DNA from: Candidatus Dormiibacterota bacterium
GTDB lineage: Bacteria > Chloroflexota > Dormibacteria > Dormibacterales > Dormibacteraceae
Assembly: GCA_003151935.1 (NCBI GenBank)
Contig: PLYZ01000068.1
Span: 1 to 55,710 of the forward strand
Direction: 5' to 3'
DNA length: 55,710 bases
This document shows positions 34,751 to 42,615 of the stretch, in pieces; position 1 is the first letter of the stretch; every line of letters begins with the position of its first letter. The translations under genes and the position numbers were made by a program. The notes under the pieces were generated by a model, which was not told the origin of the DNA, did no database searches, and was given only the letters and a program-made list of their open reading frames with translations.

Positions 34751-35338
34751 GTGAACAACACGGTTCTCTGGTACGCGACTCGCGGAGCCGGGGCGGTCAG
34801 CCTTGTCCTCCTCAGCGCGGTGGTCGTGCTCGGAATACTGTCTGTCCTCCGAGTCCAGACCACCGGCTGGCCGCGGTTCCTCACCGTCGGCCTTCACCGA
34901 AACCTCGCGCTCATGACCCTCGTCTTTCTCACATTGCACATCGTCACCGCGGTCGTGGATCCGTTCACGCATCTCGGATGGCTGGCCGCGGTGGTGCCCT
35001 TCTCCTCTTACTACCGGACTTTCTGGCTCGGCCTGGGAACGATCGCGTTCGAGCTGCTCCTGGCAATCGTCCTGACCAGCCTCGTGCGCGGGTTCATCGG
35101 CCAGGCTGCGTGGCGGCTGCTGCACTGGCTCACGTACGCAGCCTGGCCTTTCGCTGTCCTCCATGGGGTCGGCACTGGGACTGACGCGTGGTCGGCGTGG
35201 CTGTTCACCCTCCAGGCGTTCTGCGTGATCGCGGTGCTCGCCGCGATCGGATATCGATTCATGACCGGCTCGCGTGACCCTCTGGCCGACGCGAGGTCCT
35301 CGTTCCAGGGCGCAGTAGATCGACGAGAGCCGCGATGA
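34751..35338 (+). CDS. Ferric-reductase-like transmembrane haem protein
   Basis: 195 residues with about five or six membrane helices and the His pattern of the ferric reductase/NOX/MsrQ family: HRNLALMTLVFLTLH in one helix and HWLTYAAWPFAVLH in a later one, each pair with 12-13 residues between. These would hold two b haems across the membrane. No cytosolic flavin or NAD domain is attached; the following NuoF-like and ferredoxin genes could supply electrons. GTG start right after the preceding stop; its own stop overlaps the next gene. Confidence 0.85.
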   Translation: MNNTVLWYATRGAGAVSLVLLSAVVVLGILSVLRVQTTGWPRFLTVGLHRNLALMTLVFLTLHIVTAVVDPFTHLGWLAAVVPFSSYYRTFWLGLGTIAFELLLAIVLTSLVRGFIGQAAWRLLHWLTYAAWPFAVLHGVGTGTDAWSAWLFTLQAFCVIAVLAAIGYRFMTGSRDPLADARSSFQGAVDRREPR

Positions 35339-36510
35339 GCGCGCCGCAGCTGCTCGCCGGCCCTGACCCCTCGAGAGGGAGCGAGCGACGGGCTGAGCAC
35401 GTGGCCCGGCTCGGCCCTCTGCCGAAGGGCGGCCACGCCCTGATTGAGCTGTTGGTGCGCACAGGTCTCACCGGGCGCGGCGGCGCGGGCTTTCCAGTCG
35501 GACTCAAGTGGCGCGCGGTGGCCGCCGCATCGCATGGATCCGCGGTCGTCATCGCCAACGGCGCCGAGGGCGAACCTCACAGCAGGAAGGATCGCCTGCT
35601 GATGACATCACGCCCGCACCTGATCCTCGACGGGGCCATGCTTGCCGCGGCTTCGGTGAACGCCAAGCAGGTCGTCCTTTACATCGGCGAGGAGCATCAC
35701 GCCGCGATGCGGTCGATGTCAGGAGCGCTGACCGAGCGAACGGAACACGAGCGGCGCATGGTGCGGATCGTCGCCGCGCCTCCACGCTACGTGGCCGGCG
35801 ACTCGAGCGCGACCGTGCACCTGGTCGACGCAGGCATCGCGACGCCAACCACGACGCCGCCCTCGCCCCGCGACCGCGGTGTAGGGGGAGCGGCCACGCT
35901 GGTGCAGAACGTCGAGACGCTCGCCCACGTTGCCGTCATCGCCCGCACCGGCATCGCCACTGACACGGTGTTGATCACGGTCGCCGGCGGCGTGCGGGCT
36001 CCAGGCGTGTTCGAGGTCAACGTCGGGACCCCGTTGGGTGGTGCGGTCCAGCTGGCGGGCGGCGCATCGGAACCAGTGCGGGCCGTGCTGGTTGGCGGCT
36101 ACTTCGGCCAGTGGGTCGAGCCCGCCGAAGCGTGGTCCTTGCCCCTCGACCCGCATGCTCTGCGCGCCCGTGGACTGTCGCTCGGATGCGGCGTCATCGG
36201 GCTCGTGCCCGCGAGCCACTGCGCGGTCTGCGAGGTCGCCGGCATCATGCGGTACCTCGCGAGCGAAAGCTCGGCTCAGTGCGGACCGTGCTTCTTCGGA
36301 TTGCGAGCCCTCGCCGACGCCTGCACCAGAATCGCCGAGCGCGGAACGGATCCCGGCGACCTGCAGCGGCTGCAGCGGTGGTCTGCCGAGGTGCAGGGTC
36401 GGGGCGCGTGCAAGCACCCCGATGGCGTCGTCATGTTCCTGCAGTCCGCGATGAAGACCTTCGGCGACGATTTCGCCCACCACCCGGCCCACATACGGCG
36501 CTCGGCATGA
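35335..36510 (+). CDS. NuoF-like SLBB flavo-iron-sulfur protein
   Basis: 391 residues with the fold order of complex I subunit NuoF: FMN loop GRGGAGFPVGLKW (47-59), NGAEGEPHSRKDRLL (75-89, usually NADEGEPG), QNVETLAHV, an SLBB region, and the cluster-N3-like domain with ESSAQCGPC (311-319) and C359. Two departures matter. The NADH-binding GEET motif is GDSSAT (155-160), and the first cluster cysteine is Ser313; C296/C299 nearby may compensate. It is therefore unlikely to oxidise NADH. Overlapping genes on both sides tie it to the haem protein and a ferredoxin. Confidence 0.85.
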   Translation: MSAPQLLAGPDPSRGSERRAEHVARLGPLPKGGHALIELLVRTGLTGRGGAGFPVGLKWRAVAAASHGSAVVIANGAEGEPHSRKDRLLMTSRPHLILDGAMLAAASVNAKQVVLYIGEEHHAAMRSMSGALTERTEHERRMVRIVAAPPRYVAGDSSATVHLVDAGIATPTTTPPSPRDRGVGGAATLVQNVETLAHVAVIARTGIATDTVLITVAGGVRAPGVFEVNVGTPLGGAVQLAGGASEPVRAVLVGGYFGQWVEPAEAWSLPLDPHALRARGLSLGCGVIGLVPASHCAVCEVAGIMRYLASESSAQCGPCFFGLRALADACTRIAERGTDPGDLQRLQRWSAEVQGRGACKHPDGVVMFLQSAMKTFGDDFAHHPAHIRRSA

Positions 36511-36737
36511 CGAAACAGTTCGAGCTTGTGGTCGATCGCATCAAATGCGATGGGCGCGGACTGTGCGCCGAGATCCTGCCGGAGCGGATCCGGCTCGACT
36601 CGTGGGGCTACCCGATCGTCGCGCCGGGCCCGATCCCCGAGCACCTGATGGGGCTTGCCGCGCGCGCCGTTGACGACTGTCCGGTCCTCGCGATCGCCCT
36701 GCGCAGGGCGCAGGTCCAGAAGCAGCGACCGAAATGA
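36507..36737 (+). CDS. [3Fe-4S]-type ferredoxin
   Basis: 76 residues. Cys14 and Cys20 (CDGRGLC, with Arg in the place of the second Cys) and Cys58 in DDCPVLAI make the three-cysteine pattern of the ferredoxins that serve cytochromes P450 and related enzymes. ATG 36507 overlaps the NuoF-like stop by 4 bp, and its own end overlaps apbE. Probable electron carrier to or from the NuoF-like protein. No P450 gene is in the window. Confidence 0.85.
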   Translation: MTKQFELVVDRIKCDGRGLCAEILPERIRLDSWGYPIVAPGPIPEHLMGLAARAVDDCPVLAIALRRAQVQKQRPK

Positions 36738-37684
36738 GCAGCACAGTGTTGGGCATCGCCGACGACCGCGCGCTCGGCGGCTCTTTGCGGGTGATCGTCA
36801 CAAGGCCAGGCTCGCTTCGCGCGGCGAAAGCCGCCGTCGACGCCGTCGTGGCAGCCATGGACCAGGCCGCCAGCCGTTTTCGGGAAGACAGCGAGCTGAG
36901 CCGCTTGAACGCGTCGCCGGAGCGTGATGTCACGGTCAGCCCGCTTCTCGCCCAGGCGATCGCGGCTGCGCTCCGTGGCGCCGAGCTGAGCGGTGGGGCG
37001 CTGGACCCGACCATCGGCTCGGCGATCAGGCTCGCGGGCTATGACGCAGACTTCGCCCTGGTACCGGTGGACGGCGATCGCATTCACCTGGTCGCCGAAC
37101 AGATTCCCGGTTGGCGGGTGGTGCACCTCGAGGCCAGCTCGCGCACCGTGCGCCTGCCGCGCGGAGTCGAGATCGACCTTGGCGCGACGGCCAAGGCGCT
37201 GGCTTCCGACCTCGCCGCGGCCGCTGCGAGCAGAGCTCTCGACGGAGCGGGCGTGCTCGTCAGCCTCGGCGGGGACATAGCTGTCGCCGGCGAGGCGCCG
37301 CTGCAGGGCTGGTCGATCCAGACGAGCGACGACAGCGCCGCCCCGATCGAAGACAGCGAGGAGGCGATCAGCATCACGTCAGGCGGAATCGCCACCTCGA
37401 GCACCACCGTCCGCCGCTGGACGCGCGGCGGTGTCGTGCTGCACCACATCATCGACCCGGCGACGGGCCTCCCGGCGGAAAGCTGCTGGCGCACCGTGAG
37501 CGTGGTGGCGGCCACGTGTGTCGATGCCAATATCGCGTCCACGGCCGCGATTGTCATGAGCCGGAATGCGATCTCATGGCTGGAAACCAACCGGCTGCCG
37601 GCCCGCCTGGTCGACCTCACAGGCAACGTTCAGCGGGTCGCCGGGTGGCCCGAGCGAAGCGGATTCGGACCGGTTTCCCAATGA
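36734..37684 (+). CDS. apbE: FAD:protein FMN transferase (ApbE)
   Basis: 316 residues. Family motifs: ASRFREDSELSRLNA, GALDPTIGSAIRLAGY, EIDLGATAKALASD, VSLGGDIAV, and HHIIDPATGLPAE. ApbE attaches FMN by phosphodiester bond to Thr/Ser in exported proteins. No signal peptide is obvious, so it may act at or inside the membrane. Its target is not evident in the operon. Coupled to ferredoxin upstream and the response regulator downstream by 4-bp overlaps. Confidence 0.92.
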   Translation: MSSTVLGIADDRALGGSLRVIVTRPGSLRAAKAAVDAVVAAMDQAASRFREDSELSRLNASPERDVTVSPLLAQAIAAALRGAELSGGALDPTIGSAIRLAGYDADFALVPVDGDRIHLVAEQIPGWRVVHLEASSRTVRLPRGVEIDLGATAKALASDLAAAAASRALDGAGVLVSLGGDIAVAGEAPLQGWSIQTSDDSAAPIEDSEEAISITSGGIATSSTTVRRWTRGGVVLHHIIDPATGLPAESCWRTVSVVAATCVDANIASTAAIVMSRNAISWLETNRLPARLVDLTGNVQRVAGWPERSGFGPVSQ

Positions 37685-38418
37685 TCTCCGAGCAAACTCC
37701 CAGGAAACTGGCTCAGCATGGGCACGTGAGCACAGACGGTCCCAGGGTCCTCGTGGTCGACGACGAGCCGAACATCACCGAGCTCGTCTCGATGGCGTTG
37801 CGTTACGAGGGCTTCAACGTCAAGACCGCTGCCACAGGACGTGGCGCGCTCACGGCTGTCACCCAGTTCTCGCCCGCCCTTGTAATCCTGGACGTGATGC
37901 TGCCGGACATCGACGGCATCGAGGTTCTGCGCCGGCTCAACAGCTCGGGCAACAAGGTGCCCATCATCTTCCTCACGGCCAAGGACGCGACGGACGACAA
38001 GGTCCACGGGCTGACGATCGGCGGCGATGACTATGTGACCAAGCCGTTCAGCATCGAAGAGCTGATGGCGCGGGTCCGCGTGGTCCTGAGGCGTCATGGC
38101 GGCGACTCTGACAACGGCAAGCTCTCCCTCGCGGACCTCGAGCTGGACGATGAGGCGCACGAGGTCCGCCGCCACGGCCACGTCGTGGAGCTGACCAACA
38201 CCGAGTACAGGCTGCTCCGCTATCTGCTCATCAACGCCGGGCGGGTGCTGACCCGCAGCCAGATCCTGGACCACGTGTGGCACTACGACTTCGGTGGGGA
38301 CGCCAGCGTGCTCGAAACCTACGTCAGCTACCTGCGCCGCAAGGTCGACCGCTATGACCCTCCGCTAATCCAGACCGTGCGCGGGGTCGGCTACGTCCTC
38401 AGAACGCCACGAAAGTGA
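37681..38418 (+). CDS. OmpR/PhoB-family response regulator
   Basis: 245 residues. Receiver domain with the acidic pair VVDDEP, phospho-acceptor Asp71 in LDVMLPD and Lys in TKPFS. The C-terminal winged helix contains LTNTEYRLLRYLLINAG and VRGVGYVLR. A charged leader of about 20 residues precedes the receiver. Couples the redox operon to the histidine kinase; both flanking junctions are 4-bp overlaps. Confidence 0.95.
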   Translation: MISEQTPRKLAQHGHVSTDGPRVLVVDDEPNITELVSMALRYEGFNVKTAATGRGALTAVTQFSPALVILDVMLPDIDGIEVLRRLNSSGNKVPIIFLTAKDATDDKVHGLTIGGDDYVTKPFSIEELMARVRVVLRRHGGDSDNGKLSLADLELDDEAHEVRRHGHVVELTNTEYRLLRYLLINAGRVLTRSQILDHVWHYDFGGDASVLETYVSYLRRKVDRYDPPLIQTVRGVGYVLRTPRK

Positions 38419-39821
38419 CCCTGTCCCTCCGGGGGCGGCTGCTGATCGGAGTCATCTCGCTCGTCGTCATCGGCCTTTTGATCTCCGACGTCGCCACGTA
38501 CGCCCTGCTCCAGACGTCCCTCATCAGTCGCATCGATTCTCAGCTCGTTAGCGGCCACAACGAAGCCGTGGGCGCCTTGGGCGGATCGGGTCGCGGTCCC
38601 GCACAACCCTCGCAATTCCCGACCGGCACTGTTGTCGAGCTCCTCGGACTCGACGGTTCGGTCGAGGAATCGAAAGTCACGACGACCTTTGGTGCGACGC
38701 CGTCATCAGCTCGACCGGTCTTGCCGAAAACCCTAGGCAATGTGGGCGTGGACACAGCCTCCGCCCCGATCACGGTCGAGGGCACCAATGAGGTCGCCGG
38801 GTTTCGGATGACCGACTGGCCCGAAAACTCATTTGGCGGGCAGTTCGTGGTCCTCGCGATCCCGCTGACACCCGTCCAGTTGACCCTCAGCCAGCTGCTC
38901 CAGCTAGAGGTGCTGATCGCCGTCGGCGTTGTCGCTGCCACCGCGCTGCTCGCCATGCTCATCATCCAGCTCGGCTTACGTCCGCTACAGAAGATGGGCG
39001 GGGTCGCGGCCGACATCGCCGCCGGAGACCTGAGCCGTCGTGTCGAGCCGGCCACGTCAAGGACAGAGATCGGCCGGCTCGGGCTCGCCCTGAACGGCAT
39101 GCTGAGCCAGATCGAGTCGGCGTTCGCTGAGCGTACGGAGTCCAACTCGCGCTTGAGGCGCTTCATTGCCGATGCGTCGCACGAGCTGCGGACACCGCTG
39201 ACGTCGATTCGAGGCTATTCGGAGATGCTTCGTCGCGGCGCCGGCGACTCCCCCACCGATGCGGAGCTGGCCCGCCGGCGGATCGAAGAAGAGTCGGTTC
39301 GTATGTCGACGCTGGTCGATGACATGCTGCTCATCGCCCGCCTCGACCAGGGCCGCCCGCTCGAGAGAAAGCCGGTCGACCTCCAGGCGATCGCCGCCGA
39401 CGCCGCCGACGACGCGCGAGCCGTTGCACCTCAGCGCCAGGTCACGCTGACGGCGCCAGGCTCGGTCGTGGTCGAAGGCGACGACCTCCGCCTTCGCCAG
39501 GTGGTCGGCAACCTGGTGCGCAACGCGCTCGTCCACACGCCACAGCAGACGGCGATCGAGATCGGCGTCTCGACCGTGAACGGGACAGGGCGGATGTCGG
39601 TGATCGACCACGGGCCCGGCCTCCAGGCCAAAGAGATGGAGCGCATCTTCGAGCCGTTCTATCGGGCCGACCCGAGTCGCAGCCGCGACAGCGGCGGTGC
39701 GGGCCTTGGACTGTCGATTGTCAGCGCCGTGGTCAGCGCGCACGGCGGAAAGGTGAACGTGAAGGAGACCAGCGGCGGCGGTGTGACCTTCGAGGTCGAC
39801 CTGCCGCTAGCCGTTCATTAG
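38415..39821 (+). CDS. Membrane sensor histidine kinase
   Basis: 468 residues: helix 1 (about 10-32), an outside sensor region of about 120 residues without a known domain, helix 2 (about 163-186), HAMP (about 187-240), the H-box with His256 in ADASHELRTPLTS, then N box (VVGNLVRNALVHTP) and G boxes (DHGPGL, GGAGLGLSIV). Overall like TrcS/MprB-type kinases. GTG start overlaps the regulator's stop. Its position in the operon suggests it monitors the redox system or the conditions that need it. Confidence 0.94.
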   Translation: MTLSLRGRLLIGVISLVVIGLLISDVATYALLQTSLISRIDSQLVSGHNEAVGALGGSGRGPAQPSQFPTGTVVELLGLDGSVEESKVTTTFGATPSSARPVLPKTLGNVGVDTASAPITVEGTNEVAGFRMTDWPENSFGGQFVVLAIPLTPVQLTLSQLLQLEVLIAVGVVAATALLAMLIIQLGLRPLQKMGGVAADIAAGDLSRRVEPATSRTEIGRLGLALNGMLSQIESAFAERTESNSRLRRFIADASHELRTPLTSIRGYSEMLRRGAGDSPTDAELARRRIEEESVRMSTLVDDMLLIARLDQGRPLERKPVDLQAIAADAADDARAVAPQRQVTLTAPGSVVVEGDDLRLRQVVGNLVRNALVHTPQQTAIEIGVSTVNGTGRMSVIDHGPGLQAKEMERIFEPFYRADPSRSRDSGGAGLGLSIVSAVVSAHGGKVNVKETSGGGVTFEVDLPLAVH

Positions 39822-39823
39822 CA

Positions 39824-39853
39824 GCGGCCCGGCCCCATCAGGTGCCGGGCCGC
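39824..39853 (+). terminator. Hairpin after the histidine kinase gene
   Basis: Perfect 10-bp arms GCGGCCCGGC / GCCGGGCCGC with a 10-nt loop, starting 2 bp after the stop codon. No T-run. Confidence 0.55.
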
Positions 39854-39866
39854 ATAGTGGTCTCGG

Positions 39867-40076
39867 TCAGCTATGCGCGATGGCGTTTACCACTGCTTTC
39901 GCCAGCAGGTCGCGTCCCTTTGGGGTCGGGTGCACGTCGCAGACTCCAGGCGAAAGCACGATCAGCAGGCCCGCAGCGCAACTTACTCCCATCATCTTCC
40001 AAGGTTCCTCACAGTCCGCGTTGAGACGGCAGCCGCAAGCTGAACGGCAACAGATTGACCCCACCGCTTCCCCCAT
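39867..40076 (-). pseudogene. SGNH/GDSL hydrolase C-terminal remnant
   Basis: A 69-codon frame whose second half reads LLIVLSPGVCDVHPTPKGRD followed by LLAKAVVNAIA. This is like the end of SGNH esterases, with catalytic Asp-x-x-His-Pro (DVHP). The first half is Cys-rich and unlike that family, and the GDSL block and rest of the domain are missing. Most likely a degraded fragment. It occupies the 300-bp gap between the kinase and the MMPL gene. Confidence 0.45.
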
Positions 40077-40082
40077 GCAGTA

Positions 40083-40107
40083 GGGGGCGCCCCCTAGCGC
40101 CCCTTAC
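40083..40107 (-). terminator. GC-rich hairpin after the MMPL gene
   Basis: AGGGGGCGCCCCCT is a perfect palindrome (40083-40096). On the minus strand it is preceded by AGGGGCGCT, which can pair with the same arm. Lies about 25 bp after the MMPL stop. Confidence 0.4.
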
Positions 40108-40121
40108 TTGCGGGGGGAAGC

Positions 40122-42404
40122 TCAGCCCCTCGCTGGAACCGAAGCCACCGGTCTAGATTCCCCAGCCCCGATGCGACGATGCAGCCAGGTCAAAGGCCGC
40201 GGCGCCCACCAGTTGGCCCGGCCGAGGATGCGCATGATCGACGGCACGATGAGGATGCGCACGATGGTCGCGTCGATGGCGATGGCGACCGCCAGGCCGA
40301 TGCCGATCGCCTTGATGATCACGAAGTTCGAAAGACCGAAAGCAAGGAACACCGCAACCATGATCGCGGCGGCACCCGTGATCAGGCGGCCGCTCTTCTC
40401 GAGACCCATCGCGACGCCGGCCTGGTTGTCCCCGGTCCGCCGGTACTCCTCCTGGATCCGGCTGATCAGCAGCACCTCGTAGTCCATCGACATTCCGAAC
40501 ACAATGCTGAACAGGATCACAGGCACGCTGGGGTCGATCGACTGCGCGGTAAAGCCCAATTGCTGACTCAGGTGGCCCTGCTGGAAGATCCACACCATGG
40601 CGCCGAATGAGGCAGAGATGGAGAAGAGGTTGGTCAGCACAGCCTTCAAAGGCAGGACGACGGAGCCGGTGAGAAGAAAGAGGACGAGGTACGTCACCAG
40701 GATCACCGTCCCGACCGCGATGGGCGTCCTGCCCAGGATGAAGTTGACGACGTCCAGGTCGAGGGCCGTCTCTCCTGTCGCCAGGACCTGCCCTCCTGTC
40801 ACGTGCTCCGCGCGCACCGCCTTGACAATGGCGCGTGCCGCGTCGCTCGTCGGCGGCTGGTTCGTGACGATGTTGAGCAGCACGATATGAGGGCCCGCAC
40901 CGATCGATAGCGCCTGCTGCAGCGCCGCGGGGAGGGCCTGGACCGGGCCCGAAAGCAGGCGTTGATAGTCGGCCTTGGTGAGACTTGTGTCGACGTCAAC
41001 GACGCTCTCAACCCGAAGCACGTTGGGCAGCGAGGCAAGACGGTGACTGAGGTCGTAGACGGCGCCGACGTGGTCAGAGGTCATTGGACTCGAATCGGGG
41101 TAGTTGACCACGGCCTCGATCGAGGTCTGATCCTGGCCTGGGAAATCTCTGATGAGCGTGTCGTAGCCCTGGCGCGCCGTGTTGTCCGGAGGCAGCTGGT
41201 CCACACCGCCCTGTGCCAGCCGCAGCTGAAGGAATGGCGTTCCGGCGAGCACCAGGACGGCCAGGGCGGGGACCAGCACGAAGAAAGGACGGCGCATGAC
41301 CCACATGGCCATCGAATGCCATGCGCCGGTTCCGGCCGGCTTGCGCGCGCCCAGGCGCTGCCGCAGCCATAGTGGCCAGTCGACTCGCTCCCCGAGCACG
41401 GAAAGGGCCGCGGGCAAGAACGTCAAGCCATAGAAAACGGCGATCCCCACCACGATTGCGCCCGCGCCTCCCATCGAGGCGAGGAACGTGCCCTGAAAAA
41501 AGACCATTGCCGAGAGCCCGATCGCGACCGTGATGCCCGAGAAGGTGATCGCACGTCCGGCCGTCGCCATCGAGGTGGCGATTGCCTCTTCTCGAGTGGC
41601 CCCGGCGAAGACCTCGTCGCGGAACCGGTTGACGATGAAGAGCGAATAGTCGATCGCAACGCCAAGTCCGATCAGAGTCACGACGTTCGTCGCGTACTGC
41701 GAAACGTCGGTGAAATGCGCCAGGAACACCGTGCCCCCGTATCCGCCCACGATCGCGAGCAGACCCACGCCAAGCGGCAGCAGCGCGGCGACGATCGCGG
41801 CAAAGATCAAGACCAGCAGCAGAAGGGTGATTGGGAGGGCCACGTACTCCGCGCGCTGGAGATCCTGCTCGAGGGTCGTGTTGAAGCCGGCGGTGATCGG
41901 CACGTCACCGGTCACCACGACGCTCAGATGGCCGGGGCGAACCTCACCGGTTATCTGGCCGATGTAGCCCTCGGCCTTCAGTAAGCTGTCCTTGAGCTCG
42001 ACGACTACCAGCGCCTCGTGGGAGTTTCTCGCGATGAAGGCCGATCGCTCGTTGGCCGGCACGTTGTAGGGCGTGCTCACTGCGCTCACCCTCGAGTCGA
42101 AATTCAGTGACGCGACCGCATCCTCCAGCGCAGACTGAAATTGGGGGTCGTTGGCGTTGAGGCTTGGGCTGCTGAAGATCAGCTCGAAGCTCGATCCAGC
42201 GGTTGTGCCCTGTGCATGAATCTCGTCGTTGATCAGCTTTGCGGCCTGGCCGGCCGGAAGGTTCGCGCCGAAGCTTCCGCTGCTGGTGAGGGTGGCACCC
42301 GTCAGGATGGCGACGACCGACAGGCCAAGCAGCAGCGCCGAAGCGATGAGCGTGGCCCAGCGGAAGCGATAGACGAAACGGCCCCAGCGGGCAAACATGG
42401 GCAC
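40122..42404 (-). CDS. MMPL-family RND transporter
   Basis: 760 residues with a first helix near the N-terminus (WATLIASALLLGLSVVAIL), a large outside domain, five clustered helices, a second outside domain and a final five helices, as in MmpL/YdfJ lipid or drug exporters. Characteristic segments are TLIGLGVAIDYSLFIVNRF and FGMSMDYEVLLISRI; the two Asp-Tyr motifs correspond to the proton-relay residues of MmpL3. Start GTG 42404 or ATG 42398. No regulator or lipid synthesis gene is adjacent. Confidence 0.92.
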   Translation of the reverse strand: MPMFARWGRFVYRFRWATLIASALLLGLSVVAILTGATLTSSGSFGANLPAGQAAKLINDEIHAQGTTAGSSFELIFSSPSLNANDPQFQSALEDAVASLNFDSRVSAVSTPYNVPANERSAFIARNSHEALVVVELKDSLLKAEGYIGQITGEVRPGHLSVVVTGDVPITAGFNTTLEQDLQRAEYVALPITLLLLVLIFAAIVAALLPLGVGLLAIVGGYGGTVFLAHFTDVSQYATNVVTLIGLGVAIDYSLFIVNRFRDEVFAGATREEAIATSMATAGRAITFSGITVAIGLSAMVFFQGTFLASMGGAGAIVVGIAVFYGLTFLPAALSVLGERVDWPLWLRQRLGARKPAGTGAWHSMAMWVMRRPFFVLVPALAVLVLAGTPFLQLRLAQGGVDQLPPDNTARQGYDTLIRDFPGQDQTSIEAVVNYPDSSPMTSDHVGAVYDLSHRLASLPNVLRVESVVDVDTSLTKADYQRLLSGPVQALPAALQQALSIGAGPHIVLLNIVTNQPPTSDAARAIVKAVRAEHVTGGQVLATGETALDLDVVNFILGRTPIAVGTVILVTYLVLFLLTGSVVLPLKAVLTNLFSISASFGAMVWIFQQGHLSQQLGFTAQSIDPSVPVILFSIVFGMSMDYEVLLISRIQEEYRRTGDNQAGVAMGLEKSGRLITGAAAIMVAVFLAFGLSNFVIIKAIGIGLAVAIAIDATIVRILIVPSIMRILGRANWWAPRPLTWLHRRIGAGESRPVASVPARG

Positions 42405-42457
42405 TCAAGATACCGGCCGGGGTAACTTTGGATTCCGTCAGGCCCACGTTGCGACTA

Positions 42458-42613
42458 GGCCGGATTCACTCCGGCCGTCCCCAGGCCTTGCATGCCCACG
42501 CCATGCGGGGCCAGGAGTAGATATTCAGAAAATCCAATCCCGCGGAGGATGAGCAGCCCCGTCGGCGAAGCCGACCGGGCGATGAGAAGGAACCGGCCAC
42601 GGTTCCTTCTCAT
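42458..42613 (-). repeat. Composite palindromic repeat, copy R6
   Basis: Read from the stop of the zinc-ribbon gene (minus strand): 13-bp palindrome ATGAGAAGGAACC / GGTTCCTTCTCAT (42582-42613), then CGGTCGGC / GCCGACGG with GGGCTGCTCATCCTCCG, a spacer, and the second palindrome GGCCGG.TT.ACTCCGGCC (42458-42476) flanked by GGGGAC. Same order as copy R4 at 22.1 kb. No gene in the 211-bp gap. Confidence 0.78.
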
Positions 42614-42615
42614 AT

